Shown here one piece after another: positions 52,086 through 61,609 of a DNA stretch of 64,000 bases (within the stretch, counting starts at the first letter, position 1; each line of letters starts with the position of its first letter). This stretch comes from Lelliottia jeotgali (GTDB lineage Bacteria; Pseudomonadota; Gammaproteobacteria; Enterobacterales; Enterobacteriaceae): contig CP018628.1 in assembly GCA_002271215.1 (NCBI GenBank), positions 2,356,001-2,420,000 of the forward strand. The letters are read 5' to 3'. The notes beneath the pieces were generated by a model. The model searched no databases, had not been told where the DNA came from, and was given only the letters and a program-made list of their open reading frames with translations. The translations under genes were made by a program, and so were the position numbers.

Positions 52086-53459
52086 TTATTTCAGCAAACG
52101 CACCTTACAGGTTTTGCCTTTAATCTTCCCGCCCTGCAGCTGTTTCCACGCTTTGTTCGCCACTTTCTGACGCACAGCAACATAAACGTGCGACGGATGC
52201 ACCGCGATTTTACCGATATCCGCACCGTCCAGACCAATATCACCGGTCAGCGCACCTAACACATCGCCCGGACGCATTTTGGCTTTCTTACCGCCGTCGA
52301 TGCACAGAGTCGCCATTTCAGCGGCCAGTGGCGTGATGCTGATATTGCCCAGCGCTGGCATCCAGTTCAGTTTTAATTGCAGCATTTCAGACAGAATGTT
52401 AGCGCGCTGCGCCTCTTCCGGCGCACACAGGCTGATCGCCAGCCCGCTGTTGCCCGCACGCGCCGTACGGCCAATACGGTGAACGTGAACTTCCGGGTCC
52501 CACGCCAGTTCGTAGTTGACCACCAGCTCCAGAGATTTGATATCCAGACCACGCGCGGCAACGTCTGTTGCCACCAGCACGCGCGCGCTACCGTTAGCGA
52601 AACGGACCAGCGTCTGATCGCGATCGCGCTGCTCCAGATCGCCATGCAGAGAAAGTGCGCTTTGCCCTGCTTCTGCCAGCGCGTCGCATACGGCCTGACA
52701 ATCTACTTTGGTATTACAAAACACCACGCAGGACGCGGGCTGATGTTTGCTCAGCAGTTTTTGCAGCAGTGGAATTTTGCCGTTTCGTGAAGTTTCGTAG
52801 AACTGCTGTTCAATAGACGGGAGTGCATCCACGGTATCGATTTCAATCGCTACCGGGTTGTTCTGTACGCGACCGCTGATCGCAGCGATAGCTTCAGGCC
52901 AGGTTGCAGAAAACAGCAGCGTTTGACGTGATGGAGGCGCAAAACGAATGACTTCATCAATTGCGTCGGTAAAGCCCATATCCAGCATACGGTCCGCTTC
53001 GTCCATCACCAGAGTTTGCAGGGCATCCAGCGAAACGGTGCCTTTTTGCAGGTGATCGAGCAGACGACCAGGGGTGGCGACAATAATATGCGGCGGATGC
53101 TGCAACGAATCGCGCTGTGCGCCGAACGGCTGTCCACCGCACAGCGTCAGCACTTTGGTGTTTGGCAGGAATCGCGCCAGACGGCGTAACTCGCCTGCAA
53201 CCTGATCCGCCAGCTCGCGCGTCGGACACAGCACCAGCGATTGAGTCTGGAACAGGCCTGCGTCGATCTGCTGGAGCAAACCGAGGCCAAATGCAGCCGT
53301 TTTTCCACTGCCCGTTTTGGCCTGCACGCGAACGTCTTTTCCTTCCAGGATCGCCGGAAGCGCGGCAGCTTGTACAGGGGTCATCGCAAGGTATCCCAAC
53401 TCGTTCAAGTTATCGAGTTGGGCGGCAGGCAGAACATTCAGCGTAGAAAAAGCGGTCAC
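52086..53459 (-). CDS. dbpA: DbpA, ATP-dependent RNA helicase
   Basis: A 457-residue DEAD-box helicase: QAKTGSGKTAAF (Walker A), VMDEADRMLDMGF, SATWP, HRIGRTARAG and the C-terminal ~75-residue RNA-binding domain specific for hairpin 92 of 23S rRNA. Role in 50S subunit assembly. Length equals E. coli DbpA. Confidence 0.96.
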   Translation of the reverse strand: MTAFSTLNVLPAAQLDNLNELGYLAMTPVQAAALPAILEGKDVRVQAKTGSGKTAAFGLGLLQQIDAGLFQTQSLVLCPTRELADQVAGELRRLARFLPNTKVLTLCGGQPFGAQRDSLQHPPHIIVATPGRLLDHLQKGTVSLDALQTLVMDEADRMLDMGFTDAIDEVIRFAPPSRQTLLFSATWPEAIAAISGRVQNNPVAIEIDTVDALPSIEQQFYETSRNGKIPLLQKLLSKHQPASCVVFCNTKVDCQAVCDALAEAGQSALSLHGDLEQRDRDQTLVRFANGSARVLVATDVAARGLDIKSLELVVNYELAWDPEVHVHRIGRTARAGNSGLAISLCAPEEAQRANILSEMLQLKLNWMPALGNISITPLAAEMATLCIDGGKKAKMRPGDVLGALTGDIGLDGADIGKIAVHPSHVYVAVRQKVANKAWKQLQGGKIKGKTCKVRLLK

Positions 53460-53516
53460 AATGTATTCTCAAAGTAAAAATCACGGTCAGTTGGCGCGTA
53501 TCCTCGCAGATCTGCG

Positions 53517-53669
53517 CTACCGATGCGACAATTTAATCGGTTCTTCATCCGGCGGTGGGTCCGGCATAGGCTGCGGACGCGGGATCGGATCGGGGACGGG
53601 CACCGGATCAATGGGTATTGAATCAGGCACCGACATGTTTGGGTAAAGCAGTGCTAAAAGAAAGCTCAT
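53517..53669 (-). CDS. Proline-rich small protein downstream of fnrS
   Basis: A 50-residue protein: hydrophobic start MSFLLALLYPNMSVPDSIPI, then P-x repeats (DPVPVPDPIPRPQPMPDPPP). TGGAGG lies 7 bases before the ATG. The periodic proline region would form an extended polyproline helix; the first nine residues may insert in the membrane. Similar short ORFs near dbpA occur in related genomes, as far as I recall. No named gene assigned. Confidence 0.65.
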   Translation of the reverse strand: MSFLLALLYPNMSVPDSIPIDPVPVPDPIPRPQPMPDPPPDEEPIKLSHR

Positions 53670-53727
53670 GATTCCCTCCAGTTTATCGGGGTGACCCTTT
53701 TAGGGTAGACGCTAAGGTTCTGGAGGC

Positions 53728-53848
53728 AAAAAAAAGCCGACTAATTTAGTCGGCGTCGTACGAATCAATTGTGCTATGCAGTAATTCAAAAAAGGAAGTA
53801 AGACAATATGGAGCGCAACGCCCATCGCTTGACGTTGCATTCACCTGC
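53728..53848 (-). ncRNA. fnrS: FnrS, anaerobically induced Hfq-dependent sRNA
   Basis: The minus strand from 53848 reads GCAGGTGAATGCAACGTCAA onward, the 5' end of E. coli FnrS, and ends in GCCGACTAAATTAGTCGGC plus T8 (53728-53735). About 121 nt, like E. coli (122), and in the same place between zntB and dbpA. FnrS represses sodA, sodB, gpmA and other genes for oxidative life when O2 falls. TATTAC (-10) lies at 53858-53853. Confidence 0.96.
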
Positions 53849-53883
53849 GGGAGTAATACTGCACCGAACGGGGTAGTCGTTTA

Positions 53884-53897
53884 TTGACTTCGCTCAA
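53884..53897 (-). promoter_or_regulatory. FNR box of fnrS
   Basis: TTGACTTCGCTCAA matches TTGAT-N4-ATCAA with two deviations and is centred about 42 bases upstream of the fnrS start, the class II FNR activation distance. Confidence 0.85.
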
Positions 53898-53943
53898 ACA
53901 AAATCGCGTTTTGAAGCCTGGCGACGATGAGAAAAGTGTAAAT

Positions 53944-54927
53944 TTACAGCCATTTACTACGATGCAACCACCACGCAACACCACCTATCAGAACGACTAA
54001 CATGATACAAAAAGCGGAAAAGCCAAATCGGTACGCGCCACCCGGAATTCCCCCGAGGTTAACACCGAACAAACCGGTCAAAAACGTGCTGGGTAAAAAG
54101 ACCATTGCCATTAATGACATGGTGTACGTTCTGCGCGACAGCGATTCCTGCATCACCGTCGCAATTTCATCGGTCATGACTGCCGTACGGGCAATACACG
54201 AGTCTATCTCGTCAAGGCCACGCCCTAATCGGTCAGCGATATCCTGCATCCGTCGGCGCTGATCGTCATTCATCCACGGCAAACGCTCGCTGGCCAGTCG
54301 CGCGTACACATCGCGCTGCGGGGTCATATAGCGGCGCATCACTATCAGTTGCTTACGCAGCAACGCCAGAAAACCGCGCGGCGGAATTTGCTGATCGAGC
54401 AGGTTATCTTCGAGATCGATAATTTTATCATGCAGCTCTTCGATAAATTCACTGGCGTGATCGGTCAACGCATCACAAATATCAACCAGCCACGCGCCGC
54501 AATCGACAGGCCCGGTTCCTTCTTTCAGGTCATTGACCACGTCATCCAGCGCCAGCACCTTGCGCTGACGGGTAGAGACAATCAGGCGCTCATCCATATA
54601 TAAGCGCATGGCGACTAGCTGATCCGGACGTTCGTCAGTGCTGCCATTAATACAGCGTAACGTAATCAATGTCCCTTCGCCGAGGCGGCTGACGCGTGGT
54701 CGCAGGCTTTCGCCAGCCAGCGCATCGCGCACGCTGTTTGGCAGCAGCGGCGTAGTGGCGAGCCACTGTGCGCTGTCTGGATGCGTGTAATTCAGATGCA
54801 ACCAGCAGGGATGCTCGCTGTCGATGACATCGCTATCTTCCAGCTGTCGCGCACCGCCCTTTCCGTCGAGTAACAACGTAAACACCGCGTCCGGAACGTT
54901 AACGTCCGATCCCTTAATGCCTTCCAC
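53944..54927 (-). CDS. zntB: ZntB, zinc transporter
   Basis: A 327-residue CorA/MIT-family protein: large cytosolic funnel domain, two C-terminal helices and the FGVNLGG (GxN) loop between them. GTG start at 54927 gives the E. coli length and follows GGGGGAAG; an upstream in-frame ATG (54948) would add 7 residues. Proton-coupled zinc uptake in E. coli. Confidence 0.94.
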   Translation of the reverse strand: MEGIKGSDVNVPDAVFTLLLDGKGGARQLEDSDVIDSEHPCWLHLNYTHPDSAQWLATTPLLPNSVRDALAGESLRPRVSRLGEGTLITLRCINGSTDERPDQLVAMRLYMDERLIVSTRQRKVLALDDVVNDLKEGTGPVDCGAWLVDICDALTDHASEFIEELHDKIIDLEDNLLDQQIPPRGFLALLRKQLIVMRRYMTPQRDVYARLASERLPWMNDDQRRRMQDIADRLGRGLDEIDSCIARTAVMTDEIATVMQESLSRRTYTMSLMAMVFLPSTFLTGLFGVNLGGIPGGAYRFGFSAFCIMLVVLIGGVAWWLHRSKWL

Positions 54928-55122
54928 AGCGCTTCCCCCATTTTGCAATCATCACGTCAGTCTAGCGTCCAAACCGGCTTAATCAATCTCTACCGATAGC
55001 ATAGCGCTGAATCTATTCATAAATTGCCGTTTTTTATACGCTAAAGCTTTACAGAAAGTTGCAAAACAGTAGAGTTACAAAAATGCTGCCATTTTGTATT
55101 TAAATGTATCTTTAACGAGTGT

Positions 55123-56247
55123 ATGACGATGAAAAAGCCCTGTGCGGCCTTCGATGTCCGTCTCGCAGAAATGCGGACCATCGCCATTAAAACCAGCGTC
55201 ACCTGGTTCCTGTGGGTAAACATGTTGTTCTCCTCCTTTATCCTTGGGCGCAACTATTTTTCCGCCTTTGAGGCCGAAGTGCTGTTCCACCACCCTGCCG
55301 CACTGCTTGAAACCATGATGGTGTTTGATCTGACGCTCTCAGCCGGTGTTTTATTCATCATGCGTATGGCTCCACTACAAAACGCACACTGGCTCGGCGC
55401 GTTAGCAAAATGGACGGTGGTTGCCTTAAGTCTGTGCTGGGCGGGCTGTTTTTTCGTACTTATCGTCAGCGACGACGTGCGTATTATTTTCCCTTCCGCC
55501 GCCTTACTACTCTTTACCGCGCTGATTTCGCTCTACTTTGATCCCAAAGTTCTGCTGAGTTTTATTCTGCCAATCTGGCTGACCATCCTGATCACATCGC
55601 TTTTTTACCGCGACAGCCTGACGGTGATGAATGGATTGCAGTGGATATTACTGGCGGGATTGATTGAATCCGGCAGGCGTATACTCAACCGTTGGTTCTT
55701 GCTTGCGCTGCGCCGTGAACAGGAAAACGCAGATCTGATCCAGCAGCTTGGGCTACTGGCCAATAATGACCCGCTTACCGGCATAGCGAATCGGCGTTCA
55801 TTTGAAACACAAATGGACCACGCGATATTACGCCACCAGCAGGACGGAAAAGGGTTTGGGCTGATCATGCTCGACGTCGATCACTTCAAACTTTACAACG
55901 ATTATTACGGACACCAAAAAGGCGATCTGTGTTTGATGGCCATTGCCCGAGCACTGGAATCCGCTGCCCTGACTTCCAGCGCAATTGTCGGGAGGTTTGG
56001 TGGCGAGGAGTTTATATTGCTGTTACCGGATGCCGATGCTGAGTCACTTGAGACGGCGGCGCAAAACATTGCCGCTGTGCTACAGGCTCAGAATATTCCT
56101 CATGCCGCCTCTCCCGTGAGCGACCGGGTGACGGTGAGCCAGGGGTTAGCGCTTTGGCAGCCGGGAGTGAGTGCACGTGAACTGATCGCAGGTGCGGACA
56201 AAGCGCTGTATCAGGCAAAACAGGAAGGGCGAAACCGCTATAAATAA
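55123..56247 (+). CDS. Membrane diguanylate cyclase
   Basis: A 374-residue protein: about five or six membrane helices (28-185), then a GGDEF domain (~205-374) with intact active site RFGGEEF, DPLTGIANRR and LDVDHFKLYND. No RxxD inhibitory site is visible just upstream of GGEEF, so product inhibition may be absent. It makes c-di-GMP. E. coli has no gene of this type between zntB and dgcM as far as I recall. The membrane region does not match a named MASE domain with certainty. Confidence 0.85.
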   Translation: MTMKKPCAAFDVRLAEMRTIAIKTSVTWFLWVNMLFSSFILGRNYFSAFEAEVLFHHPAALLETMMVFDLTLSAGVLFIMRMAPLQNAHWLGALAKWTVVALSLCWAGCFFVLIVSDDVRIIFPSAALLLFTALISLYFDPKVLLSFILPIWLTILITSLFYRDSLTVMNGLQWILLAGLIESGRRILNRWFLLALRREQENADLIQQLGLLANNDPLTGIANRRSFETQMDHAILRHQQDGKGFGLIMLDVDHFKLYNDYYGHQKGDLCLMAIARALESAALTSSAIVGRFGGEEFILLLPDADAESLETAAQNIAAVLQAQNIPHAASPVSDRVTVSQGLALWQPGVSARELIAGADKALYQAKQEGRNRYK

Positions 56248-56272
56248 AAAAGCCTGGCGAACCAGGCTTTTT
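56248..56272. terminator. Bidirectional terminator
   Basis: AAAAAGCCTGG-CGAA-CCAGGCTTTTT between the convergent diguanylate cyclase and chemoreceptor genes. Confidence 0.9.
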
Positions 56273-56275
56273 ATC

Positions 56276-57433
56276 TTATCGGAACGAGTGTTCCGCATGA
56301 CGGGGATAACCGCCGTGCTCCTGTTGCACGGCATCCTGCCAGTCAGATTGCGACCCACCTTCCAGTCTGAAATTTCGGGTGCGCGTCTGAAGCTCAATCA
56401 CCTGATTTTTCAGCACGTCGGACGAGCCAGACAATTCATCGACCATTGCGACGTTACTCTGCGTCACACGTTCCAGCTCAGAGAGCGCCTGTGTAATCTG
56501 GGTGATACCCTTTTCCTGCTCTGCCGTGGTGGCAGAAATCTCATCCATCAGCTTGCTGACATGCCCGGAACCGTTGACGATTTCGTGCATGTTTTTTTCT
56601 GCCTCAGACACCACGGTTACGCCCTGAGTGACGTTATTGCTGGTCACGTCGATCAGTGACTTAATACTTTTCGCCGCTTCCGCGCTGCGATGAGCCAGAT
56701 TACGCACTTCACCCGCCACCACCGAGAAGCCTTTACCATGATCGCCCGCTCTTGCCGCTTCGACCGCCGCATTCAGCGCCAGAATGTTAGTCTGGAAGGC
56801 AATGCCGTCAATCAGCGAAATAATTTCTGTCATTTGCTGCGCGCATTCCGTAATCGACTGCATATTGTTAGCAACCTGCCCCATCAGCTCACCGCCTTTG
56901 CGTGCCTGCACCGTCGCGAGATTCGCGCGTTCGCTGGCCAGACGGGTGTTGTCTGCGTTGTTGCGGGTGCTTGCCGCCATTTGCTCCATGCTTGCAGCGG
57001 TCTGAATGAGTGAGGCCGATTGTTGCTCTGTTTTGACCGATAGCTGAGCGCTACGAGAAGAGAGTTGTTCAGAAAGGGTCATGGCAGTTTGCGATGAGGC
57101 GCGTATTTCACGAACCAGAGTCGCAATGTTACTCGATAAGCTGTTGATCCCCGGAATGAGGCGGCCTGCACAGTTATTACCAAACTCAGGAATGGAGACG
57201 GCAAGATTGCCCGACGTCACTTCTTCAATACTTTTTTTCACGGTATTGATCGGCGTCACAAGATATTTTGTCATGTAGGACCACAGCAACAAGACCGCAA
57301 GCACATTAATAATATTTACTGCGATAAAAAGCGATGTACTTTTCGATAAAACCCAAATCAAACCATCAATCACTAAAAGCACGACCAGCAGAAAATAAAT
57401 AATAAATGTCCTTACGCTAATATTTCTAAGCAT
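56276..57433 (-). CDS. Methyl-accepting chemotaxis-type protein without periplasmic sensor
   Basis: A 385-residue receptor. Two N-terminal helices (8-28, 33-52) with almost no periplasmic loop, a HAMP-like linker, and a complete signalling domain with the hairpin tip (ISLIDGIAFQTNILALNAAVEAARAG region). Lacks a C-terminal NWETF-type CheR/CheB tether. It may sense membrane or cytosolic cues like a minimal Aer/Tsr relative. No clear sigma-28 promoter upstream. Confidence 0.88.
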   Translation of the reverse strand: MLRNISVRTFIIYFLLVVLLVIDGLIWVLSKSTSLFIAVNIINVLAVLLLWSYMTKYLVTPINTVKKSIEEVTSGNLAVSIPEFGNNCAGRLIPGINSLSSNIATLVREIRASSQTAMTLSEQLSSRSAQLSVKTEQQSASLIQTAASMEQMAASTRNNADNTRLASERANLATVQARKGGELMGQVANNMQSITECAQQMTEIISLIDGIAFQTNILALNAAVEAARAGDHGKGFSVVAGEVRNLAHRSAEAAKSIKSLIDVTSNNVTQGVTVVSEAEKNMHEIVNGSGHVSKLMDEISATTAEQEKGITQITQALSELERVTQSNVAMVDELSGSSDVLKNQVIELQTRTRNFRLEGGSQSDWQDAVQQEHGGYPRHAEHSFR

Positions 57434-57887
57434 AATTTATCCCATACCACAAGTCGGAGGAGGTATAATGGTTATAGCATTCGCCATTTCTTTTTCCACC
57501 ACATTTTAAGTGGCATTTATCATTCACCTTTGGATCTTAATAATTTAACTTAAGTTGGAGTTTTAGCTCACCCCACACCTGGAAAGCAGTCACACCCTCT
57601 CTTATGACCTTATTTATTTTGTGACAACAATCGTTAGCCAACCAATAATTAAATATCACCCCCCAGTTTATTAAGAGTTATTGTTGCTGGTGATTAAAAT
57701 CATGTAGCGCCGCTTAAGTAATTAATGAGAGAATATATCCGGCGCGCAATTCTATCAGTAAAAAATAACGCGTTTGTTGTTGATTTTTGATAAGCAACTA
57801 ATCTTGGAATTAGTTAGAGTAAGCCACGGCGGTGATGAGTCACGCACCGGATGAACTCAATAACGACTTTTAGAGTGGGATTGCATA
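57434..57887. other. AT-rich divergent intergenic region
   Basis: About 450 bases between the chemoreceptor and the MHYT protein. AT-rich with short inverted stretches, but no gene, sRNA signature or clear operator was recognised. It should hold both divergent promoters. Confidence 0.4.
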
Positions 57888-60017
57888 ATGCTCGATGTGT
57901 CCTGGGACCCCGTACTCATCGCCATCTCATTCCTGGTGGCCTTTATCGCTTCATTTGTAGCGTTAGACAGTGCTGGCAAAATTTCAGGCGCCAGCCGCAA
58001 GGCTGCAATCTGGTGGCGTATGGCCGGAGGTGCAACGCTTGGGATTGGCATCTGGTCAATGCACTTCATCGGTATGCTGTCGATGAAAATGCCCATGCCC
58101 ATGAGCTATCAGTTCTGGCTCACCGCCGGATCGCTTGGCATCGCCATTCTGGCAGCGACCAGCGCCATCAATATTGCAGTGCCCGGTAACTCCCTTTCGT
58201 TTATGCGCTGGCTTTTTTCTACACTGATCCTCAGCACTGGCGTTGTCGCGATGCACTACACCGGGATGGCGGCGTTAATGTTACACGAGGAAATCAGCTG
58301 GAATATGACCATCGTGTCGCTTTCCGTGGTGATTGCTATCGTGGCTTCCGGCGCTGCCATCTGGCTCGCCTTCCACTTACGCCACAGACATAAAGGCGTG
58401 TTTATCAACCGCGTGGCAGCCGCCCTGGTGATGGGGCTGGCCATTTGCGCAATGCACTACACCGGGATGAGTGCGGCGAGCTTTCAGCATGAAGCCCACA
58501 CGATGTCCGGCGGCGTAAGTGAGTTGGGACTGTCCATTTGGGTCTCCGCCACCACCCTTGCGCTGCTCGGTATCATGCTCATTATTTCCCTTGTGGATTC
58601 TCATTTTCGCACTCATCGCCTGACGGAGAATCTACGCCAGCTCAATAAACAGCTTGAGCTTAAAGCGCGTTTTGACGCCCTCACTGGGCTTGCCAATCGA
58701 CACCAAATGGATCTGAGCCTGCAGGATTGCCTGCACACTTCGCTGCTCAATAAAAAGCAGTTTGCGGTGATGTTTCTGGATATTGACCACTTCAAACTGA
58801 TCAACGACGCGTGGGGACATCAGATGGGCGATGAACTGTTGATCAGCGTCGCACAGCGCATCACCGCCAAACTGTCGCAAGGGATGACTCTCGCCCGGCT
58901 TGGCGGCGATGAGTTTATCCTGCTGCTGCCCGACAGCGATGACGACAAAATATCGTCCCTTTCAATGACCTTGCTCGATGAGATCCGTCGGCCTTTCGCG
59001 ATTGGCGGGCACGCGCTCAACATCACTCTGAGCCTTGGCGTGAGCCTCTATCCGCAGCACGGTGAAACGCTCCACGAACTGAAATTTAAAGCCGATGCAG
59101 CGATGTATCACATTAAGCAAGAGGGGCGAAACGGTTGGGCAATCTACCGCCCGGAGATGTCGAAAAGTATTTCAGCGGAACCGTCCTTCCTGCAGGATTT
59201 AACTCAGGCGCTGGAACGCGAGCAGTTTGAACTCTGGTATCAACCCACCTATCTCGCCGAATTAAAAGAGATCCACGGTTTTGAAGCGCTGCTGCGCTGG
59301 CACCATCCGGAACAGGGTGTTCTGCTGCCGAATGTGTTTCTACCGTCCCTGGAAAAAACCGGCTTAATCATTCCCGTCGGTGTATGGGCGATTGAACAGG
59401 CGTGCCGGCAATTGCGCTTCTGGACGGAACAAGGATTTAGCCAGTGGACGCTGTCATTTAATTTGTCCCCTATTCAGTTTGAGCAACAGGATATATTCGA
59501 GGTCATTTCCGGCACTATGCAAAAATACAACCTCGAACCATCACGGTTGATTCTGGAAGTGACAGAAAGCACTGCGCTAAAAAACCTGGAACGCAGCATT
59601 GAATTGTTAGATACATTTAACCATGCCGGGTTTACGGTCTCTATCGATGACTTTGGCACCGGATACTCTAACCTGTTGATGCTCAATGTGCTTCCGGCGA
59701 AAGAGCTGAAAATAGATAAAAGCTTTATTGATAGCATGCTCGAAAACGATAAAAGCAAAAAAATCGTCGAAACGATTATTCACGTTGCACGCACTATGGA
59801 TATGGTCGTCGTCGCCGAAGGCATTGAAACAGAAGAGCAACAACTGATGCTGGCAAGCCTGGGCTGTGATTATTTACAGGGCTATTATTTCTCTCGCCCG
59901 CTCCCGGCGGAACAAGTTCCGTGGCTGGTATTACAAAATAAATCTGACAAACAAATTATACCAATCGGTAAAAATCAAATAGAACCGGCGCTTAATTCAC
60001 AAAAAAACCATGCCTGA
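57888..60017 (+). CDS. MHYT-GGDEF-EAL c-di-GMP protein
   Basis: A 709-residue protein. MHYT sensor in the membrane with three motif copies (MHFIGM ~63, MHYTGM ~122, MHYTGM ~188), thought to bind copper and sense O2/CO/NO. GGDEF domain (~260-420) with RLGGDEF and EAL domain (~440-690) with FEALLRWHHPE, DDFGTGYSN and the E in AEGIETEEQ. Both catalytic sites look intact, so it could make or degrade c-di-GMP depending on signal. Confidence 0.92.
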   Translation: MLDVSWDPVLIAISFLVAFIASFVALDSAGKISGASRKAAIWWRMAGGATLGIGIWSMHFIGMLSMKMPMPMSYQFWLTAGSLGIAILAATSAINIAVPGNSLSFMRWLFSTLILSTGVVAMHYTGMAALMLHEEISWNMTIVSLSVVIAIVASGAAIWLAFHLRHRHKGVFINRVAAALVMGLAICAMHYTGMSAASFQHEAHTMSGGVSELGLSIWVSATTLALLGIMLIISLVDSHFRTHRLTENLRQLNKQLELKARFDALTGLANRHQMDLSLQDCLHTSLLNKKQFAVMFLDIDHFKLINDAWGHQMGDELLISVAQRITAKLSQGMTLARLGGDEFILLLPDSDDDKISSLSMTLLDEIRRPFAIGGHALNITLSLGVSLYPQHGETLHELKFKADAAMYHIKQEGRNGWAIYRPEMSKSISAEPSFLQDLTQALEREQFELWYQPTYLAELKEIHGFEALLRWHHPEQGVLLPNVFLPSLEKTGLIIPVGVWAIEQACRQLRFWTEQGFSQWTLSFNLSPIQFEQQDIFEVISGTMQKYNLEPSRLILEVTESTALKNLERSIELLDTFNHAGFTVSIDDFGTGYSNLLMLNVLPAKELKIDKSFIDSMLENDKSKKIVETIIHVARTMDMVVVAEGIETEEQQLMLASLGCDYLQGYYFSRPLPAEQVPWLVLQNKSDKQIIPIGKNQIEPALNSQKNHA

Positions 60018-60108
60018 TGTGCTGAAGTAGAGTATGTTTTTGTTACGCCCGCGTGGGTATATTGCGTCGTAAACATCAGGCAGGTCTGCCGATGAATGGG
60101 AAGAATCT

Positions 60109-61341
60109 ATGTCGCCACACAGCTTTGATGCGCTGAATTTCATCAAAACACCGGTATGGTTAGTTTCACCCGTTTCTGAACACCTTATTTTCGCCAATAT
60201 TGCGGCGACTGACATGATGCGTAATAAAACGCTCAACGATATGCGTATGGGGGTTTATTCCGCCAGTGCGCAGCTACAGCTGGCAATGTATGTTCCGGAT
60301 CTTAAATCTGAACTCGACATCGTTGAGATCTGGACGGTGTGGCGAAATGGCCAGGAAACGACGCTGAGCTGCCAGCTTTCCCTCGCGCACCATGAAACTG
60401 CGGGAGACGTTATTGTCTTTGAAGGCATCGTATCGCAGGCATCCTCTGGGCTTAAAGCCAGCCGCTCCGCGAACTACCAGCGTAAAAAACAGGGCTTCTA
60501 TGCCCGCTTCTTCCTGACCAACAGCGCGCCCATGCTGTTAATCGATCCTGCCCGTGACGGGCAAATCGTTGACGCCAATCTGGCGGCACTGAATTTTTAC
60601 GGCTACAGCCACGATGATATGTGCTGTAAACACACCTGGGAAATTAATACCTTAGGCCGCGATATTTTACCGATCATGACCGAGATCGCGCGTTTGCCCG
60701 GCGGACATAAGCCGCTTAATTTCGTTCACCGACTGGCCGACGGGTCTACTCGCCACGTACAAACTTACGCAGGTCCGATTGAAATCTACGGTGATAAGCT
60801 GATGCTGTGCATCGTTCATGATATCACTGAGCAAAAACGGCTGGAGCAAGAGCTGGAGCACGCGGCATTGCGTGATTCCATGACCGGCCTGCTCAATCGT
60901 CGGCAGTTTTATCTCATCACCGAACAAACCAATCCCTCCCATTTGCCCGCCCAGCACCAATTCAGTTTATTGCTGGTCGATACGGATCATTTCAAAAGTA
61001 TCAATGACGTATTTGGTCACTCAAAAGGCGATGAAGTATTGATCTCATTGTCACGTATGCTCGAAGCGTGTAGCCGTAAAGATGATTTTGTTTTCCGCTG
61101 GGGCGGAGAAGAATTTGTGATCCTGCTTCCGCGCACCTCACTTGATGCGGCGATGCAGGTGGCTGAAACCATCCGCGCAGAAGTGGCACGCATTGCGATC
61201 CCTGGTCTGCCTCGTTTTACAGTCAGTATCGGCGTCGCACGGCATAATCCTGACGAGAGCATCGACGACCTGTTTAAACGTGTCGATGACGCCTTATACC
61301 GTGCCAAAAACAATGGCCGCAATAAAGTGCTTGCCGCCTGA
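60109..61341 (+). CDS. dgcM: DgcM (YdaM), diguanylate cyclase
   Basis: A 410-residue PAS-PAS-GGDEF protein equal in length to E. coli DgcM. The second PAS begins around RKKQGFYARFFLTNSAPMLL and is near-identical; GGDEF motif RWGGEEF (~330). In E. coli DgcM works with PdeR and MlrA to switch on csgD and curli. The N-terminal ~115 residues diverge more than the rest. Confidence 0.95.
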   Translation: MSPHSFDALNFIKTPVWLVSPVSEHLIFANIAATDMMRNKTLNDMRMGVYSASAQLQLAMYVPDLKSELDIVEIWTVWRNGQETTLSCQLSLAHHETAGDVIVFEGIVSQASSGLKASRSANYQRKKQGFYARFFLTNSAPMLLIDPARDGQIVDANLAALNFYGYSHDDMCCKHTWEINTLGRDILPIMTEIARLPGGHKPLNFVHRLADGSTRHVQTYAGPIEIYGDKLMLCIVHDITEQKRLEQELEHAALRDSMTGLLNRRQFYLITEQTNPSHLPAQHQFSLLLVDTDHFKSINDVFGHSKGDEVLISLSRMLEACSRKDDFVFRWGGEEFVILLPRTSLDAAMQVAETIRAEVARIAIPGLPRFTVSIGVARHNPDESIDDLFKRVDDALYRAKNNGRNKVLAA

Positions 61342-61414
61342 AACTGGCGAAATGATTAAGGCCCCGTTACAATGCCCACTCTAATAAACGGATTTCAGGT
61401 GGGTAACTTTTGCT

Positions 61415-61558
61415 ATGGGGAAAACAGAAGTCATACTCATCTTAATTATTTTATGCGTTATTATATCGGGGCTATGGTTTATTTTTAGCGGGGAGATGTG
61501 GCATCTGGTGGGGTTCCTGGAAAGCAGTCTTTACCCGTCGATAAACGCCCCTGAATGA
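61415..61558 (+). CDS. Small membrane protein downstream of dgcM
   Basis: A 47-residue protein: MGKTEVILILIILCVIISGL, one transmembrane helix (5-25), then a short amphipathic tail. It is 73 bases after dgcM on the same strand with AGGTGGG upstream, and is followed by a terminator. Enterobacterial small membrane protein, name not assigned. Confidence 0.65.
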   Translation: MGKTEVILILIILCVIISGLWFIFSGEMWHLVGFLESSLYPSINAPE

Positions 61559-61576
61559 CGCACGAATTAAGACTTT

Positions 61577-61599
61577 AAGGCCCGTCACTGACGGGCCTT
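61577..61599. terminator. Bidirectional terminator before mppA
   Basis: AAGGCCCGTC-ACT-GACGGGCCTT followed by ATTGTT; between the small membrane protein gene and the convergent mppA. Confidence 0.8.
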
Positions 61600-61609
61600 A
61601 TTGTTGGTG

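Noticed and set aside
53768..53876. Plus-strand 22-codon ORF with a ribosome-like site at 53810
   Set aside because: It is antisense to FnrS, whose sequence is conserved as an RNA; the small ORF is most likely fortuitous.
57434..57560. Sigma-28 promoter for the chemoreceptor
   Set aside because: TAAAATGT is present but the GCCGATAA-type -10 is absent at the right spacing.
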